Shown here: positions 1 to 7,930 of the stretch, piece by piece
How the letters are laid out: every line of letters starts with the position of its first letter
Position numbering within the stretch: position 1 is the stretch's first letter
Origin: Clavibacter sp. VKM Ac-2872
Lineage (GTDB): Bacteria; Actinomycetota; Actinomycetes; Actinomycetales; Microbacteriaceae
Assembly: GCF_015351105.1 (NCBI RefSeq)
Contig: NZ_JADKRR010000001.1
Span: forward strand, 2,089,069-2,153,068
DNA: 64,000 nt
Direction of reading: 5' to 3'
Program-made: the position numbers and the translations under genes
The notes under the pieces: model-generated
Database searches by the model: none
Seen by the model: only the letters and a program-made list of their open reading frames with translations
What the model was told of the DNA's origin: nothing

Positions 1-393
1 CCGCTTCCCGAGGCCGACCACGCGGTCGTCGTCCGCGCCGACGACTGGGCCGACGGCATGTCCGCCTCCCTCCGCGCGGCGCTCCGGGCCGCGGAGGCCC
101 TGGATCCGCCGCCCGTCGCGCTGGCCGTCGTCCCGGTCGACGTGCCCGACCTCGACGCGTCCACGATCCGTCGGGTGGTCGACACGGCACCGGTGGATCC
201 GTCGACGCTCCGCCAGGCCGTGTTCCGCGGCCGGCCCGGGCACCCCACCGTCCTCGGCCGCGACCACTGGCAGTCGCTCGCCGCATCCGTGCGCGGCGAC
301 GAGGGCGCGCGCCGCTACCTGGCCGCCCACGACGCCCGGCTCGTCGAGGCCGCCGACCTCAGCACGGGCGCGGACGTCGACCTACGACCCTGA
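1..393 (+). CDS. MobA-like NTP transferase family protein, 3' part
   Basis: The reading frame is open from the first base, so only the C-terminal 130 residues are present. The segment 'VVPVDVPDLDASTIRRVV' followed by 'GRPGHPTVLGRDHW' is characteristic of MobA-like/MocA-type nucleotidyltransferases (molybdopterin-guanine dinucleotide or molybdenum-cofactor cytidylyl transferases and relatives). In that family the acidic VDxPD motif binds the metal-nucleotide and the GxPGHP loop follows it. The cofactor or substrate cannot be named without the N-terminal LxGGxSxRxG loop and the upstream genes. The product is probably cytoplasmic. The gene ends in TGA and is followed by a long non-coding gap. 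Confidence 0.7.
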   Translation, partial: PLPEADHAVVVRADDWADGMSASLRAALRAAEALDPPPVALAVVPVDVPDLDASTIRRVVDTAPVDPSTLRQAVFRGRPGHPTVLGRDHWQSLAASVRGDEGARRYLAAHDARLVEAADLSTGADVDLRP

Positions 394-721
394 CGGATGG
401 CAGTCGCAGTCGGACGGCTGCCGACCTCTCACCCTCGCGTGGCTCGGACGCTCCTCGGCAGTCAGCTCCACGCAAGAGCCACGTGGACCCTCGGGCCAGG
501 TCCGGGCGCTTTCACCACAAGCGGAATCCACCCGGCGATCGTCCGTTCCAGCACGAGAAGAAAAACATCATGATGCACCGCGGAATTCCGTTGGCGAGGG
601 ATGACAGAAGCGCGTCCCACCGATCGCGCCGCGCTCCCTGTGCATAAGTGCAGATCTCAGTGACCGTCGTCATTACCGTTCCCCTCGAGGGCCAAGGAGG
701 TCCGAGAATGGGGTTTCACGA
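394..721. other. Intergenic region upstream of the first peptidoglycan-binding gene
   Basis: No convincing gene was found on either strand. The last 150 bases resemble the sequence just before the second copy of the downstream gene (about 1800-1961). Both carry the block 'CCAAGGAGGTCCGAGAATG', so this leader belongs to the duplicated unit. The region must hold the promoter, but no -35/-10 pair stands out. Confidence 0.5.
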
Positions 722-1270
722 ATGGCATCCGCACGACTTCTCCCACGCATGGCGATCATCACGGGGATCATCGCCGCCGCATGTCTGACGCAGGCGCCCG
801 CCGCAATGGCCGCTGATGCGGGACACGTTCCCACAGCACCGGAATCATCTCTGTCGTCGACGACGGACCACGACACCAAGGCCACGACCTCGTCGCCCGA
901 GGTGAGCACGTCGGATGCCGCCTCGCGTTACTGCAATGAGCACTACTCGTATCTGCAGGGCGGAGACCCCTCGACCGTCAACTACATCCCGGCGTACGAG
1001 GACGCGAGCGTCGAGACGGGCCGCTGCATCCTGGAGAAGGGTACGCGAGGCGAAGGCGTTGCGACGCTCCAGGCGTCACTCAACCAGTGCTATCACCGCG
1101 GCCTGACCGAGGACGGCATCTTCGGAGCCGCGACGTACAACGCGCTGCTCGCCGTGCAGCGGCAGGTCGGCGTGACCGTCGACGGCGTATACGGCCCGAA
1201 CACCGGATCCGCGATGCTGCACACCGGCAACGCCTGCCGACGCGTCCCGTCCGCCGTGTTTCGCCAGTAA
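722..1270 (+). CDS. Secreted peptidoglycan-binding protein (copy 1)
   Basis: The 182-residue product starts with a Sec signal peptide (residues 1-30: charged start, hydrophobic IITGIIAAACL core, AMA-A cleavage site). A low-complexity Ser/Thr linker follows to about residue 60, then a C-terminal PG_binding_1-type domain (about 95-165) with the typical 'LQASLNQCY', 'DGIFGAATYNALLAVQ' and 'DGVYGPNTGSAML' repeats. Four cysteines in the mature part could form two disulfides. No catalytic domain is attached, so it is probably a wall-bound, non-enzymatic protein. It is about 80% identical by eye to the gene at 1962. The best Shine-Dalgarno (GGAGG at 696-700) is 7 nt before an out-of-frame ATG at 708, and 21 nt before this start. 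Start 722 was chosen because only this frame gives the signal peptide. Confidence 0.8.
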   Translation: MASARLLPRMAIITGIIAAACLTQAPAAMAADAGHVPTAPESSLSSTTDHDTKATTSSPEVSTSDAASRYCNEHYSYLQGGDPSTVNYIPAYEDASVETGRCILEKGTRGEGVATLQASLNQCYHRGLTEDGIFGAATYNALLAVQRQVGVTVDGVYGPNTGSAMLHTGNACRRVPSAVFRQ

Positions 1271-1282
1271 AGGAACACCCTG

Positions 1283-1316
1283 GCGCGGGCACGTGTCCGA
1301 GAATGCGTGCCCGCGC
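1283..1316 (+). terminator. Hairpin terminator after peptidoglycan-binding gene copy 1
   Basis: An 11-bp perfect stem, GCGCGGGCACG (1283-1293) pairing with 1306-1316, with a 12-nt loop and a pyrimidine-rich tail. It lies 13 bases after the stop codon. Confidence 0.6.
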
Positions 1317-1399
1317 TCTCCTATTCGATGGTCGTACCGTGTCGCCGCGTCACAGATCCGACGAACGCAGCGTCCCGACATCGCACGGATTCCCCTCGC

Positions 1400-1680
1400 T
1401 TTGACTACGACCTGGAGCCCCGAGACCCGCGACGAACCCGCAGGACGGGACGCACCCAGACAGACCCATCGCGTACGAGGCCCGAATCGGCGGGAACATC
1501 ACGGCACGGTCGGCTCCGTCGCTCACCTGCCATCCGCTCCGTCGCCGTCACTGCTGCCGCGCTGGTGGCGGTCGCCGCTATCGGCGCCGAGTCGATCGCG
1601 GCCATCGCCGGCTCGCCCATGAACAGCGCCGTCACCGGACGACGGCGCGGGGGCGAAGTCGGGCGATCTCGCGCGATCAG
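1400..1680 (+). pseudogene. Remnant of an LCP-family gene (5' end only)
   Basis: This stretch matches the first 200 or so bases of the intact LCP gene at 2676. Both encode 'RHGRLRR.PAIRSV', then a hydrophobic segment ending 'SIAAIA', and shared nucleotide blocks include CACGGCACGGTCGGCT and GTCGATCGCGGCCATCGC. The match stops soon after the membrane segment. None of the catalytic LCP motifs (DxR, RxND, FPRD) follow. It has no clear start codon or ribosome-binding site. With the gene at 722 it forms the first, decayed copy of a two-gene tandem duplication. Confidence 0.65.
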
Positions 1681-1947
1681 AAGGCACTGTCTGCGTGAGT
1701 CGACGAATCCCGCGCCATCGACCCGAGGGCGAGTCTGCCCGTGGAGGCCGGATTCCACCAGAAACCGACCTCTTGCGGAGTTTCTCCATTTCGACATTCA
1801 AGAAATAATTGCACGACGGAGAGAGGTCCTCCAGGAGCGAGAAAGAGGACCCGGTTCCCGAGGACCACGCGCCCGCTCCTGTGCACAGAAATCAATCCGG
1901 AGAGCCGGCAGCATTACGGTTCAGCCGAGGACCAAGGAGGTCCGAGA

Positions 1948-1965
1948 ATGAGGTTCTGCACATGA
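1948..1965 (+). other. Five-codon leader reading frame overlapping the next start
   Basis: ATG AGG TTC TGC ACA TGA. This mini-frame is optimally spaced (7 nt) from the strong GGAGG at 1936-1940, and its TGA overlaps the ATG at 1962 as ATGA. Ribosomes loaded here could terminate and restart on the peptidoglycan-binding gene. In copy 1 the equivalent ATG (708) has the same spacing but its frame runs on into the gene, so the arrangement is not strictly conserved. Confidence 0.4.
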
Positions 1966-2513
1966 CATCCGTATCGTTTCTCCCACGCCTTGCGATCATC
2001 ACCGGAATCATCGCAGCCGCCTGCCTGACGCAGGCGCCGGCCGCCATGGCGGTGGGCGCGGACCAGGCTCCTGCGGCAGCACCTGCTGCATCCGGGTCGA
2101 CGTCGACGAGCCAGACGATGATCAGCACCGGCACCCCGCCTGACGTGAGGACGTCGGATGCCGCCTCGCGCTACTGCAACGAGCACTACTCCTATTACAA
2201 CAACTCGGCCGGCGAACGCGTCAACTACTTCCCGGCCTACGAGGACGTGAGCATCGAGACCGGCCGCTGCACCCTGGAGAAAGGTACGCGAGGCGAAGGC
2301 GTGGCGACCCTGCAGGCGTCACTCAACCAGTGCTACCACCGCGGCCTGACGGAGGACGGCATCTTCGGAGCCGCGACGTACAACGCACTCCTCGCCGTAC
2401 AGCGGCAGATCGGCGTCACCGTCGACGGCGTCTACGGCCCGAACACCGGATCCGCGATGCTGCACACCGGCGACACGTGCCGCCGCGTGCCGGCCGATGT
2501 AATTCGCCAGTAA
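1962..2513 (+). CDS. Secreted peptidoglycan-binding protein (copy 2)
   Basis: A 183-residue paralogue of the gene at 722, with the same architecture: signal peptide (residues 1-30, AMA cleavage site), Ala/Ser/Thr-rich linker, a conserved 'SDAASRYCNEHYSY' block and a C-terminal peptidoglycan-binding domain. The linker is the most divergent part, while the last 100 residues are almost identical. No lytic catalytic domain is present. Start 1962 is preferred because it gives the signal peptide. The strong GGAGG lies 21 nt upstream and serves a five-codon mini-frame whose stop overlaps this ATG. The gene is followed by a hairpin and then the intact LCP gene, so a role at the cell wall together with the LCP enzyme is plausible but inferred. 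Confidence 0.8.
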   Translation: MTSVSFLPRLAIITGIIAAACLTQAPAAMAVGADQAPAAAPAASGSTSTSQTMISTGTPPDVRTSDAASRYCNEHYSYYNNSAGERVNYFPAYEDVSIETGRCTLEKGTRGEGVATLQASLNQCYHRGLTEDGIFGAATYNALLAVQRQIGVTVDGVYGPNTGSAMLHTGDTCRRVPADVIRQ

Positions 2514-2520
2514 GGAAATA

Positions 2521-2560
2521 AGGGTGGGCGGGGGCAGGGCCAAGAGCGCGCGCCCGCCCT
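2521..2560 (+). terminator. Hairpin after peptidoglycan-binding gene copy 2
   Basis: AGGGTGGGCG (2521-2530) pairs with CGCCCGCCCT (2551-2560), 10 bp with one G-T pair and a 20-nt loop. It occupies the same place as the hairpin after copy 1, and no clear U-tract follows. Confidence 0.4.
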
Positions 2561-2675
2561 CCCGTATTCACCGGATTCACCGCATGTACCATGTCGGCGC
2601 GGCAGGTATCCCCCACCCGTCCCGTCTCGACGTCGAGGGGTTCCTCCCGCTCTGCCGACCGCGATTTGGAGATCC

Positions 2676-3938
2676 GTGAACATCGACGACCACGCACGAT
2701 CGAACTCCTCCGCTGAGACCCCTCGCCGCGCGCGCCAGGGACCAGGGGGCATCGCCCGACACGGTCGGCTTCGTCGCCCGAGCGCGATCCGATCCGTCCT
2801 CCTCACGATCTCCGCCATGGGCGCGGTAGCCGCCGTCAGTGCGGGGTCGATCGCGGCCATCGCGGCATGGGAGCTCAGCAACACCGTCGCCGCGAACTCC
2901 GTCGACATCTCGGACGGCGCCGCGCTCCCGCCAGCGCTCGGCGGCCTCGACGGCGGCGCCGACATCCTCCTCGTCGGCAGCGACAGCCGCGACGGACAGG
3001 GGGACGGGTTCGGTGACCCGAAGGTCGTGGGGACGGGTCGACTCAACGACGCGACCGTCCTGGTGCACATCAGCGCGGATCACACGCGGGCGACCGCCAT
3101 CTCCTTCCCGCGCGACATGCTCGTCGACATCCCGTCGTGCAAGAGCGAGGACGGCAAGTCGGACGTCCCAGGAGCGACCCACGTGATGCTGAACACGGCG
3201 CTCAGCCGCGGCGGGCTGGGCTGCGTCGTCCGCACCATCAAGAGCATCACCGGGATCGACATCCCCTACGCCGGTGTCGTGCAGTTCAAGGGCGTCGAAG
3301 CGGTGTCCGACGCCGTGGGCGGAGTCCCCGTGTGCCTGGCCAAGCCCATCAAGGACAAGTACACGAGCCTCGACCTGCCGGCCGGCATCAACGTCATCCA
3401 CGGCCACGAGGCCGCCGAGTTCCTACGGACCCGCCATGGCGTCGGCGATGCGAGCGACATCGATCGCATCAGCAACCAGCAGGTGTTCCTCGGAGCCCTC
3501 GTCCGCACGGTGACGAGCAGCGGCACCTTGACGAACCCGGCGAAGGTCTACGAGATCGCCCGCGCGGTCGTGGAGAACATGAGCCTCTCGACGTCGATGG
3601 ACAGCCCGGCGGCCATCGCCTCCATCGCCCTCACCGTCAAGGACATCCCCGCGGATCGCTTCACGTTCGTGCAGTACCCGAGCATCCGACGCGACGACGG
3701 TCGCGTCGACCCGGACACGCAGGCCGGGAAGGATCTCATCGGCGTGGTGTCCTCCGACTCCGACTTCAGCCTCGCGCCCGGCTCCATCGGCGGCGGCGTG
3801 CAGGCGCCGACGTCCACCCCGGCGCCGTCCGCGGATCCGTCCGCCGGCACCGCGAGCCCGGCCCCCGACGCCGGCACGGTGCTCCCGAAGGACGTGACCG
3901 GCCAGACCGCGGCCGAGGAGACGTGCGCGCACGGCTGA
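2676..3938 (+). CDS. LytR-CpsA-Psr (LCP) family glycopolymer ligase
   Basis: The 420-residue protein has a short basic cytoplasmic N-terminus, one membrane anchor (about 38-62) and an extracellular LCP domain (about 85-330). Catalytic motifs are visible: 'GSDSRDG' (about 107), 'RLNDATVLVHI', 'ISFPRDMLVDIP' and a distal 'FLRTRHGVGDASDIDRISNQQ' arginine cluster. LCP enzymes transfer undecaprenyl-phosphate-linked polymers (teichoic acids, arabinogalactan, capsule) to peptidoglycan at the outer membrane face. The C-terminal 60 residues are a Pro/Ser/Ala-rich tail ending in a single cysteine. Start ATG 2676 gives the basic N-terminus shared with the upstream remnant. The gene is the intact second copy of the duplicated pair. 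Confidence 0.88.
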   Translation: MNIDDHARSNSSAETPRRARQGPGGIARHGRLRRPSAIRSVLLTISAMGAVAAVSAGSIAAIAAWELSNTVAANSVDISDGAALPPALGGLDGGADILLVGSDSRDGQGDGFGDPKVVGTGRLNDATVLVHISADHTRATAISFPRDMLVDIPSCKSEDGKSDVPGATHVMLNTALSRGGLGCVVRTIKSITGIDIPYAGVVQFKGVEAVSDAVGGVPVCLAKPIKDKYTSLDLPAGINVIHGHEAAEFLRTRHGVGDASDIDRISNQQVFLGALVRTVTSSGTLTNPAKVYEIARAVVENMSLSTSMDSPAAIASIALTVKDIPADRFTFVQYPSIRRDDGRVDPDTQAGKDLIGVVSSDSDFSLAPGSIGGGVQAPTSTPAPSADPSAGTASPAPDAGTVLPKDVTGQTAAEETCAHG

Positions 3939-3948
3939 CGGACCCTCC

Positions 3949-4482
3949 TCAGCGCGCGAGCGCCTCCTCCAGCGCGTGCCACGCGAGCAGCGCGCACGTG
4001 CCGCGGAGCGGGTAGCGGCCGGAGTCCGCGAGGGCGAAGGCGTCACCGAGGCGGTCCTCGGCGCCGGGCCGCAGCTCGTAGGAGCGGATCAGCGCACGCA
4101 GCTCGACGACGAGCGCCTGCGCCTCCGCGGCCGTCCGCCCCTCGACGAGCTCGGCGAGCATCGACGCGGAGGCTTGCGAGACCGTGCAGCCGCGCCCGTG
4201 CCAGCGGACGACGATCGGCTCGGCGGGATCCACGGCCGCGCCCGCGTCGACGGCCGGGTGCGCGGGATCCGCGGCGAGCACCCGCAGGTCGACCACGTCG
4301 CCGCACGTCGCGTTCCGCTGCTCGGACGCGCCGAGCACGACGCCCGCCGACGGGGTGGCGGCGTCCGGCTCTGCGACGAACCGGCCGGGTGCCGACGCCG
4401 CCCGCAGCGCCGCGTCGCTCCCGATGCGGCGCCGGGCGTGGTCCGCGATGAGCGCCGAGGCGATCTGCCGGTCCAGCGTCAT
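3949..4482 (-). CDS. sufU: SufU-type iron-sulfur cluster assembly protein
   Basis: The 177-residue protein of the IscU/NifU-N fold shows the three cysteines and the aspartate of SufU: 'NATCGD' (C60, D62), 'GRGCTVSQAS' (C99) and 'PLRGTCALLAW' (C163). The region before the last cysteine carries the extra 18-20 residues that separate Gram-positive SufU from IscU. Gram-positive SufU delivers sulfur from SufS to the SufBCD scaffold by zinc-dependent ligand exchange. The start codon overlaps the stop of the upstream gamma-glutamyltransferase gene (ATGA), so the two are translationally coupled. That partner is unusual, since sufU normally sits with sufBCDS. The gene converges with the LCP gene, only 10 bases away. 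Confidence 0.85.
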   Translation of the reverse strand: MTLDRQIASALIADHARRRIGSDAALRAASAPGRFVAEPDAATPSAGVVLGASEQRNATCGDVVDLRVLAADPAHPAVDAGAAVDPAEPIVVRWHGRGCTVSQASASMLAELVEGRTAAEAQALVVELRALIRSYELRPGAEDRLGDAFALADSGRYPLRGTCALLAWHALEEALAR

Positions 4483-6290
4483 CGTCCGACCGCGTAGCCC
4501 TGCGCCCCGCGCGGGTTGGCCGCGGCACCGAGCAGGCCGGTGGCGGGATCCCGCGTCACGGCCGAGAGGCGCCCGAGCGTCCAGTCGCCGACGACCTCGA
4601 CCACGTGCCCGCGGGCCCGCAGGTCGGCGATGACGTCGTCGCCCACGCGGCCCTCGACGACGAGGCCGCCGGGCGTCCAGGTGCGCGGCCAGAACGATCC
4701 GGGGACGCTCGTGGTGTGGAACGTGGGCGCGTCGACGGCCTGCTGCGGCGAGAACCCGCCGACGATCGTGCGCAGCAGGTACGGCAGCTGCCACTGGTCC
4801 TGCTGGTCGCCGCCGGGCGAGCCGAGCGCCTCCACCGGCTCGCCGTCGCGCGTGATCAGCGTGGGCGTCAGGGTCGTGCGCGGCCGGCGCCCGGGCACGA
4901 GCGACGACGGGCCGCCGGGCTCGAGCCACGTCATCTGCAGGCGCGTGCCGAGGCAGAAGCCGAGCGACGGGATGAACGGCGACGACTGGAGCCAGCCGCC
5001 GGACGGCGTGGCGGAGATCATGTTGCCGAAGCGGTCGACGATGTCGAGGTGACAGGTGTCGCCGCGGGTCTCGCCCGTGCGGGAGACGGTCGGCTCGCCC
5101 GTGCCGCCGGCGGACGCGGGCGCGTCGCCCTCGACGACGAGCGGCGGGAGGAACGGCTCGACGCCGTCGACGCGGCCGGGACGCAGCTCGTGCGACGCCG
5201 CGTCCGTGATGAGCGCGCGCCGCTCGGCAGCGTACTCCGCGCTCAGCAGCACGTCGAGGGGCGCGCCGCCCGGCACGGCGTCGCCGTAGTACGCCTCGCG
5301 GTCGGCGAGCGCGAGCTTCTGCGCCTCGATGATGCGGTGGATCCCCGCGGCCGTCGCCGGGTCGATCTCCTCGTCCGGGAACCCGTCGAGGATCATCAGC
5401 GCCTGCAGCAGCGCCGGGCCCTGTCCCCAGGCGCCGGTCTTCCAGATCCGCAGCCCGCGGAACTCGACCGACACCGCGTCCTCCCACGAGGCGCGCGAGC
5501 CGGCGAGGTCCGCGGCGGTGAGGAGCCCGGAGTGGTCGGCCCCCGTGGAGTGCCGGTGCGGATCCTGCACGCTCGCCACCATCTCCTCCGCGACGAAGCC
5601 CTCGGCCCACACGGTGCGGGCGGCCTCGATGCGGGCCTCGCGCGTCGCGTGCGGGCCGGCCGCGGACGACGCCTCGGCGAGGATCCGCTCCATCGCCGCC
5701 GCCCACGCCGGGTTCCGCACGAGCGACCCCGCGACGGGCGCGTCGCCGTCCGGCATCCAGAACGCGGCCGACGCGGACCAGTGGTCGCGGAAGAGGTCGC
5801 CGACGCCCGCGATGGTGCGGCGCACGCTCTCGAGCACGGGGTGCCCGTCGCGCGCGTACCCGATGGCGAAAGCCCACGCGTCGGCGAGCTCCCACGTGCC
5901 GTGGTCGCGGAGCAGCAGCAACCACGCGTCGACCGCGGCGGGCACGGCCGCGGCGAGCGCACCCGCGCCGGGCACGCGATCGAGGCCCTCGGCGCGGAAG
6001 CGCTCGGGGGTCGCGGCGGCGGGCGCGGATCCCTGCCCCATGAGCAGCTTCGGCGCCTCCTCCCCCGCGACGTGGACGACGGCGGTCATGTCGCCGCCCG
6101 GCCCGTTGAGGTGCGGCTCCACGACGTGCAGCACGAACGCGCTCGCGACCGCGGCGTCGAAGGCGTTGCCGCCGCGCTCCAGCACGGCCTGGCCGGTGCC
6201 GGAGGCGAGCCAGTGCGTGGAGGCGCTCATGCCGAACGTGCCGCGGAGCGTGGGGCGGGTGGTGAATGCGTCGGGCGCGCGGAATGTCAC
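4479..6290 (-). CDS. Gamma-glutamyltransferase family protein
   Basis: The 603-residue Ntn-hydrolase family protein opens with the usual 'ASTHWLASGTGQAVLERGGNAFDAAVASAF' region (split here: ASTHWLASGTGQ then GGNAFDAA) and has 'GPGGDMTAVV'. The autoprocessing site is 'GDTCHLDIVDRFGN', with the predicted nucleophile Thr412, followed by 'GSPGGDQQ'. The family hydrolyses gamma-glutamyl bonds (glutathione and other gamma-glutamyl amides). No signal peptide is evident, so this is closer to the cytoplasmic YwrD-like branch. GTG at 6290 is chosen because GGAAGGA lies 7 nt upstream, and a longer frame to 6338 has no ribosome-binding site. It is divergently transcribed from the MFS gene. Confidence 0.85.
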   Translation of the reverse strand: MTFRAPDAFTTRPTLRGTFGMSASTHWLASGTGQAVLERGGNAFDAAVASAFVLHVVEPHLNGPGGDMTAVVHVAGEEAPKLLMGQGSAPAAATPERFRAEGLDRVPGAGALAAAVPAAVDAWLLLLRDHGTWELADAWAFAIGYARDGHPVLESVRRTIAGVGDLFRDHWSASAAFWMPDGDAPVAGSLVRNPAWAAAMERILAEASSAAGPHATREARIEAARTVWAEGFVAEEMVASVQDPHRHSTGADHSGLLTAADLAGSRASWEDAVSVEFRGLRIWKTGAWGQGPALLQALMILDGFPDEEIDPATAAGIHRIIEAQKLALADREAYYGDAVPGGAPLDVLLSAEYAAERRALITDAASHELRPGRVDGVEPFLPPLVVEGDAPASAGGTGEPTVSRTGETRGDTCHLDIVDRFGNMISATPSGGWLQSSPFIPSLGFCLGTRLQMTWLEPGGPSSLVPGRRPRTTLTPTLITRDGEPVEALGSPGGDQQDQWQLPYLLRTIVGGFSPQQAVDAPTFHTTSVPGSFWPRTWTPGGLVVEGRVGDDVIADLRARGHVVEVVGDWTLGRLSAVTRDPATGLLGAAANPRGAQGYAVGR

Positions 6291-6394
6291 AGGGGGTCCT
6301 TCCGGTGGGGATGCCCCAGTCGACCACACCCGTTCCACCCGGGGCGGGAATGCGCGCGGCCCTGCGGCCGTTCACCGTTCGACCCGGGAGGCCC

Positions 6395-7834
6395 ATGACT
6401 GACACCACTGGCGTCGGATTCCGATCCGAGCGCGGACCCATCCTCATCGCCCTGATGATGACGACGGGCCTCGTGGCCATCGACTCGACCATCCTCGCCA
6501 CGGCCGTGCCGTCCATCGTGGACGACCTCGGCGGCTTCGCCTCGTTCCCGTGGCTGTTCTCCATCTACCTGCTCGCGCAGGCGGTGTCGGTGCCGCTCTA
6601 CGCGAAGCTCAGCGACACGGTGGGACGGAAGCCGATCATCCTCATCGGCATCGGCCTGTTCCTCGTGGGATCCGTGCTGTGCGGGGTCGCGTGGAGCATG
6701 CCCGCGCTCATCGCGGCGCGTGCGATCCAGGGCCTCGGCGCCGGCGCGGTCGCGCCCATGGCGATCACGATCGCGGGCGACATCTACACGGTCGCCGAGC
6801 GCGCGAAGACGCAGGGCTACCTCGCGAGCGTGTGGGCCGTCTCGAGCGTGGTCGGCCCGACGCTCGGCGGCGTGTTCTCCGAGTTCACGACCTGGCGGTG
6901 GATCTTCTTCGTCAACGTGCCGCTGTGCCTCCTCGCCGGGTGGATGATCGTCCGCCGCTTCCACGAGTCCATCGAGCGCACGAAGCACCGCGTCGACTAC
7001 GCCGGCGCCGCGCTCCTCACGGTGGGCCTCAGCCTGCTGATCCTCGCGGTGCTCGAGGGCGGCCAGGCCTGGGCGTGGGACTCCGTGCCGAGCATCGGCG
7101 CGTTCGCGGTCGGCGCCGTGCTGATCGTCGCGTTCCTGCTGGTGGAGCGCCGCGCGGCCGAGCCCGTGCTCCCGCTCTGGGTGTTCTCGCGGCGCCTGCT
7201 GCTCACGACCACCCTGGTCTCGCTCGGCGTCGGCGCGATCCTCATCGGGCTCACCTCCTACGTGCCCACCTACCTCGAGGGGTCGCTGCGCGTCACGCCG
7301 CTCGTCTCCGGCCTCGCGCTCGCGGCCCTCACGATCGGCTGGCCGATCTCGGCGTCGCTCTCCGGCCGCCTGTACCTCCGCATCGGGTTCCGCCGCACCG
7401 TGCTCATCGGCATGGCGCTCACGATCGTCGGCACCGGATCCATCGCGGCGCTCGCCGGCACGCCCACGCTCGCCGGGATCGCGGCCGGCTGCTTCGTGGT
7501 GGGCCTCGGCCTCGGCCTCGTCGCGACGCCCAGCCTCATCGGCGCGCAGTCGAGCGTCGGCTGGGGCGAGCGCGGCGTCGTCACGGGCGCGAACCTCTTC
7601 GCCCGGTCGATCGGCAGCGCCGTGGGCGTCGCCGTCTTCGGGGCGATCGCCAACGCGATCTTCGCGGCGTCGGCCGGCGGGCAGAAGGATCCGGACGCCG
7701 TGATCGCCGCGTCCGGCGCCGTCTTCCTCGCGGTCGGCGTGTGCGCCCTGGCCACCGTGGTCGCGGGCCTGCTGATGCCGGAGTCGCGCGTCGAGGACAC
7801 CGAGATCGCGCGCGCGGCGCCCGTCGTCGACTGA
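6395..7834 (+). CDS. MFS drug-efflux transporter, DHA2 (EmrB/QacA) type
   Basis: The 479-residue membrane protein has about 14 predicted hydrophobic segments. The first helix holds 'LVAIDSTILATAVPSI', the family D1 signature of DHA2 proton/drug antiporters. The loop 2-3 motif A is 'KLSDTVGRKPIILIGI', and motif C-like 'SVVGPTLGGVFSEF' follows in helix 5. The 'RWIFFVNVPLCLLAG' motif after it is also typical of EmrB/QacA. It would export hydrophobic compounds across the cytoplasmic membrane using the proton gradient, and the substrate cannot be read from sequence. ATG 6395 was selected because upstream in-frame ATGs lie in the promoter region of the divergent gene. Confidence 0.88.
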   Translation: MTDTTGVGFRSERGPILIALMMTTGLVAIDSTILATAVPSIVDDLGGFASFPWLFSIYLLAQAVSVPLYAKLSDTVGRKPIILIGIGLFLVGSVLCGVAWSMPALIAARAIQGLGAGAVAPMAITIAGDIYTVAERAKTQGYLASVWAVSSVVGPTLGGVFSEFTTWRWIFFVNVPLCLLAGWMIVRRFHESIERTKHRVDYAGAALLTVGLSLLILAVLEGGQAWAWDSVPSIGAFAVGAVLIVAFLLVERRAAEPVLPLWVFSRRLLLTTTLVSLGVGAILIGLTSYVPTYLEGSLRVTPLVSGLALAALTIGWPISASLSGRLYLRIGFRRTVLIGMALTIVGTGSIAALAGTPTLAGIAAGCFVVGLGLGLVATPSLIGAQSSVGWGERGVVTGANLFARSIGSAVGVAVFGAIANAIFAASAGGQKDPDAVIAASGAVFLAVGVCALATVVAGLLMPESRVEDTEIARAAPVVD

Positions 7835-7885
7835 CCCGACGGACCGCCCGCCGGATTCGCGGGAATGCCGACCCCGCCCCTACAG

Positions 7886-7915
7886 TTGACCCAGATGCAT
7901 ACGTTCGCATAGATA
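7886..7915 (+). promoter_or_regulatory. Promoter with palindromic operator for the LLM oxidoreductase gene
   Basis: TTGACC (7886-7891) and TAGATA (7910-7915) are separated by 18 nt. Between them sits the imperfect palindrome ATGCATACGTTCGCAT (7895-7910; symmetric core ATGCnnACGTnnGCAT). A repressor bound there would block RNA polymerase. The regulator is not encoded next to the gene. Confidence 0.45.
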
Positions 7916-7930
7916 GGGAAGCAGGGCAGC

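Noticed and set aside
1307-1951. Long plus-strand frame spanning the gap between the two peptidoglycan-binding genes
   Set aside because: Only its middle matches the LCP N-terminus, the rest is low-complexity and overlaps a terminator and the next leader. It is treated as a pseudogene remnant.
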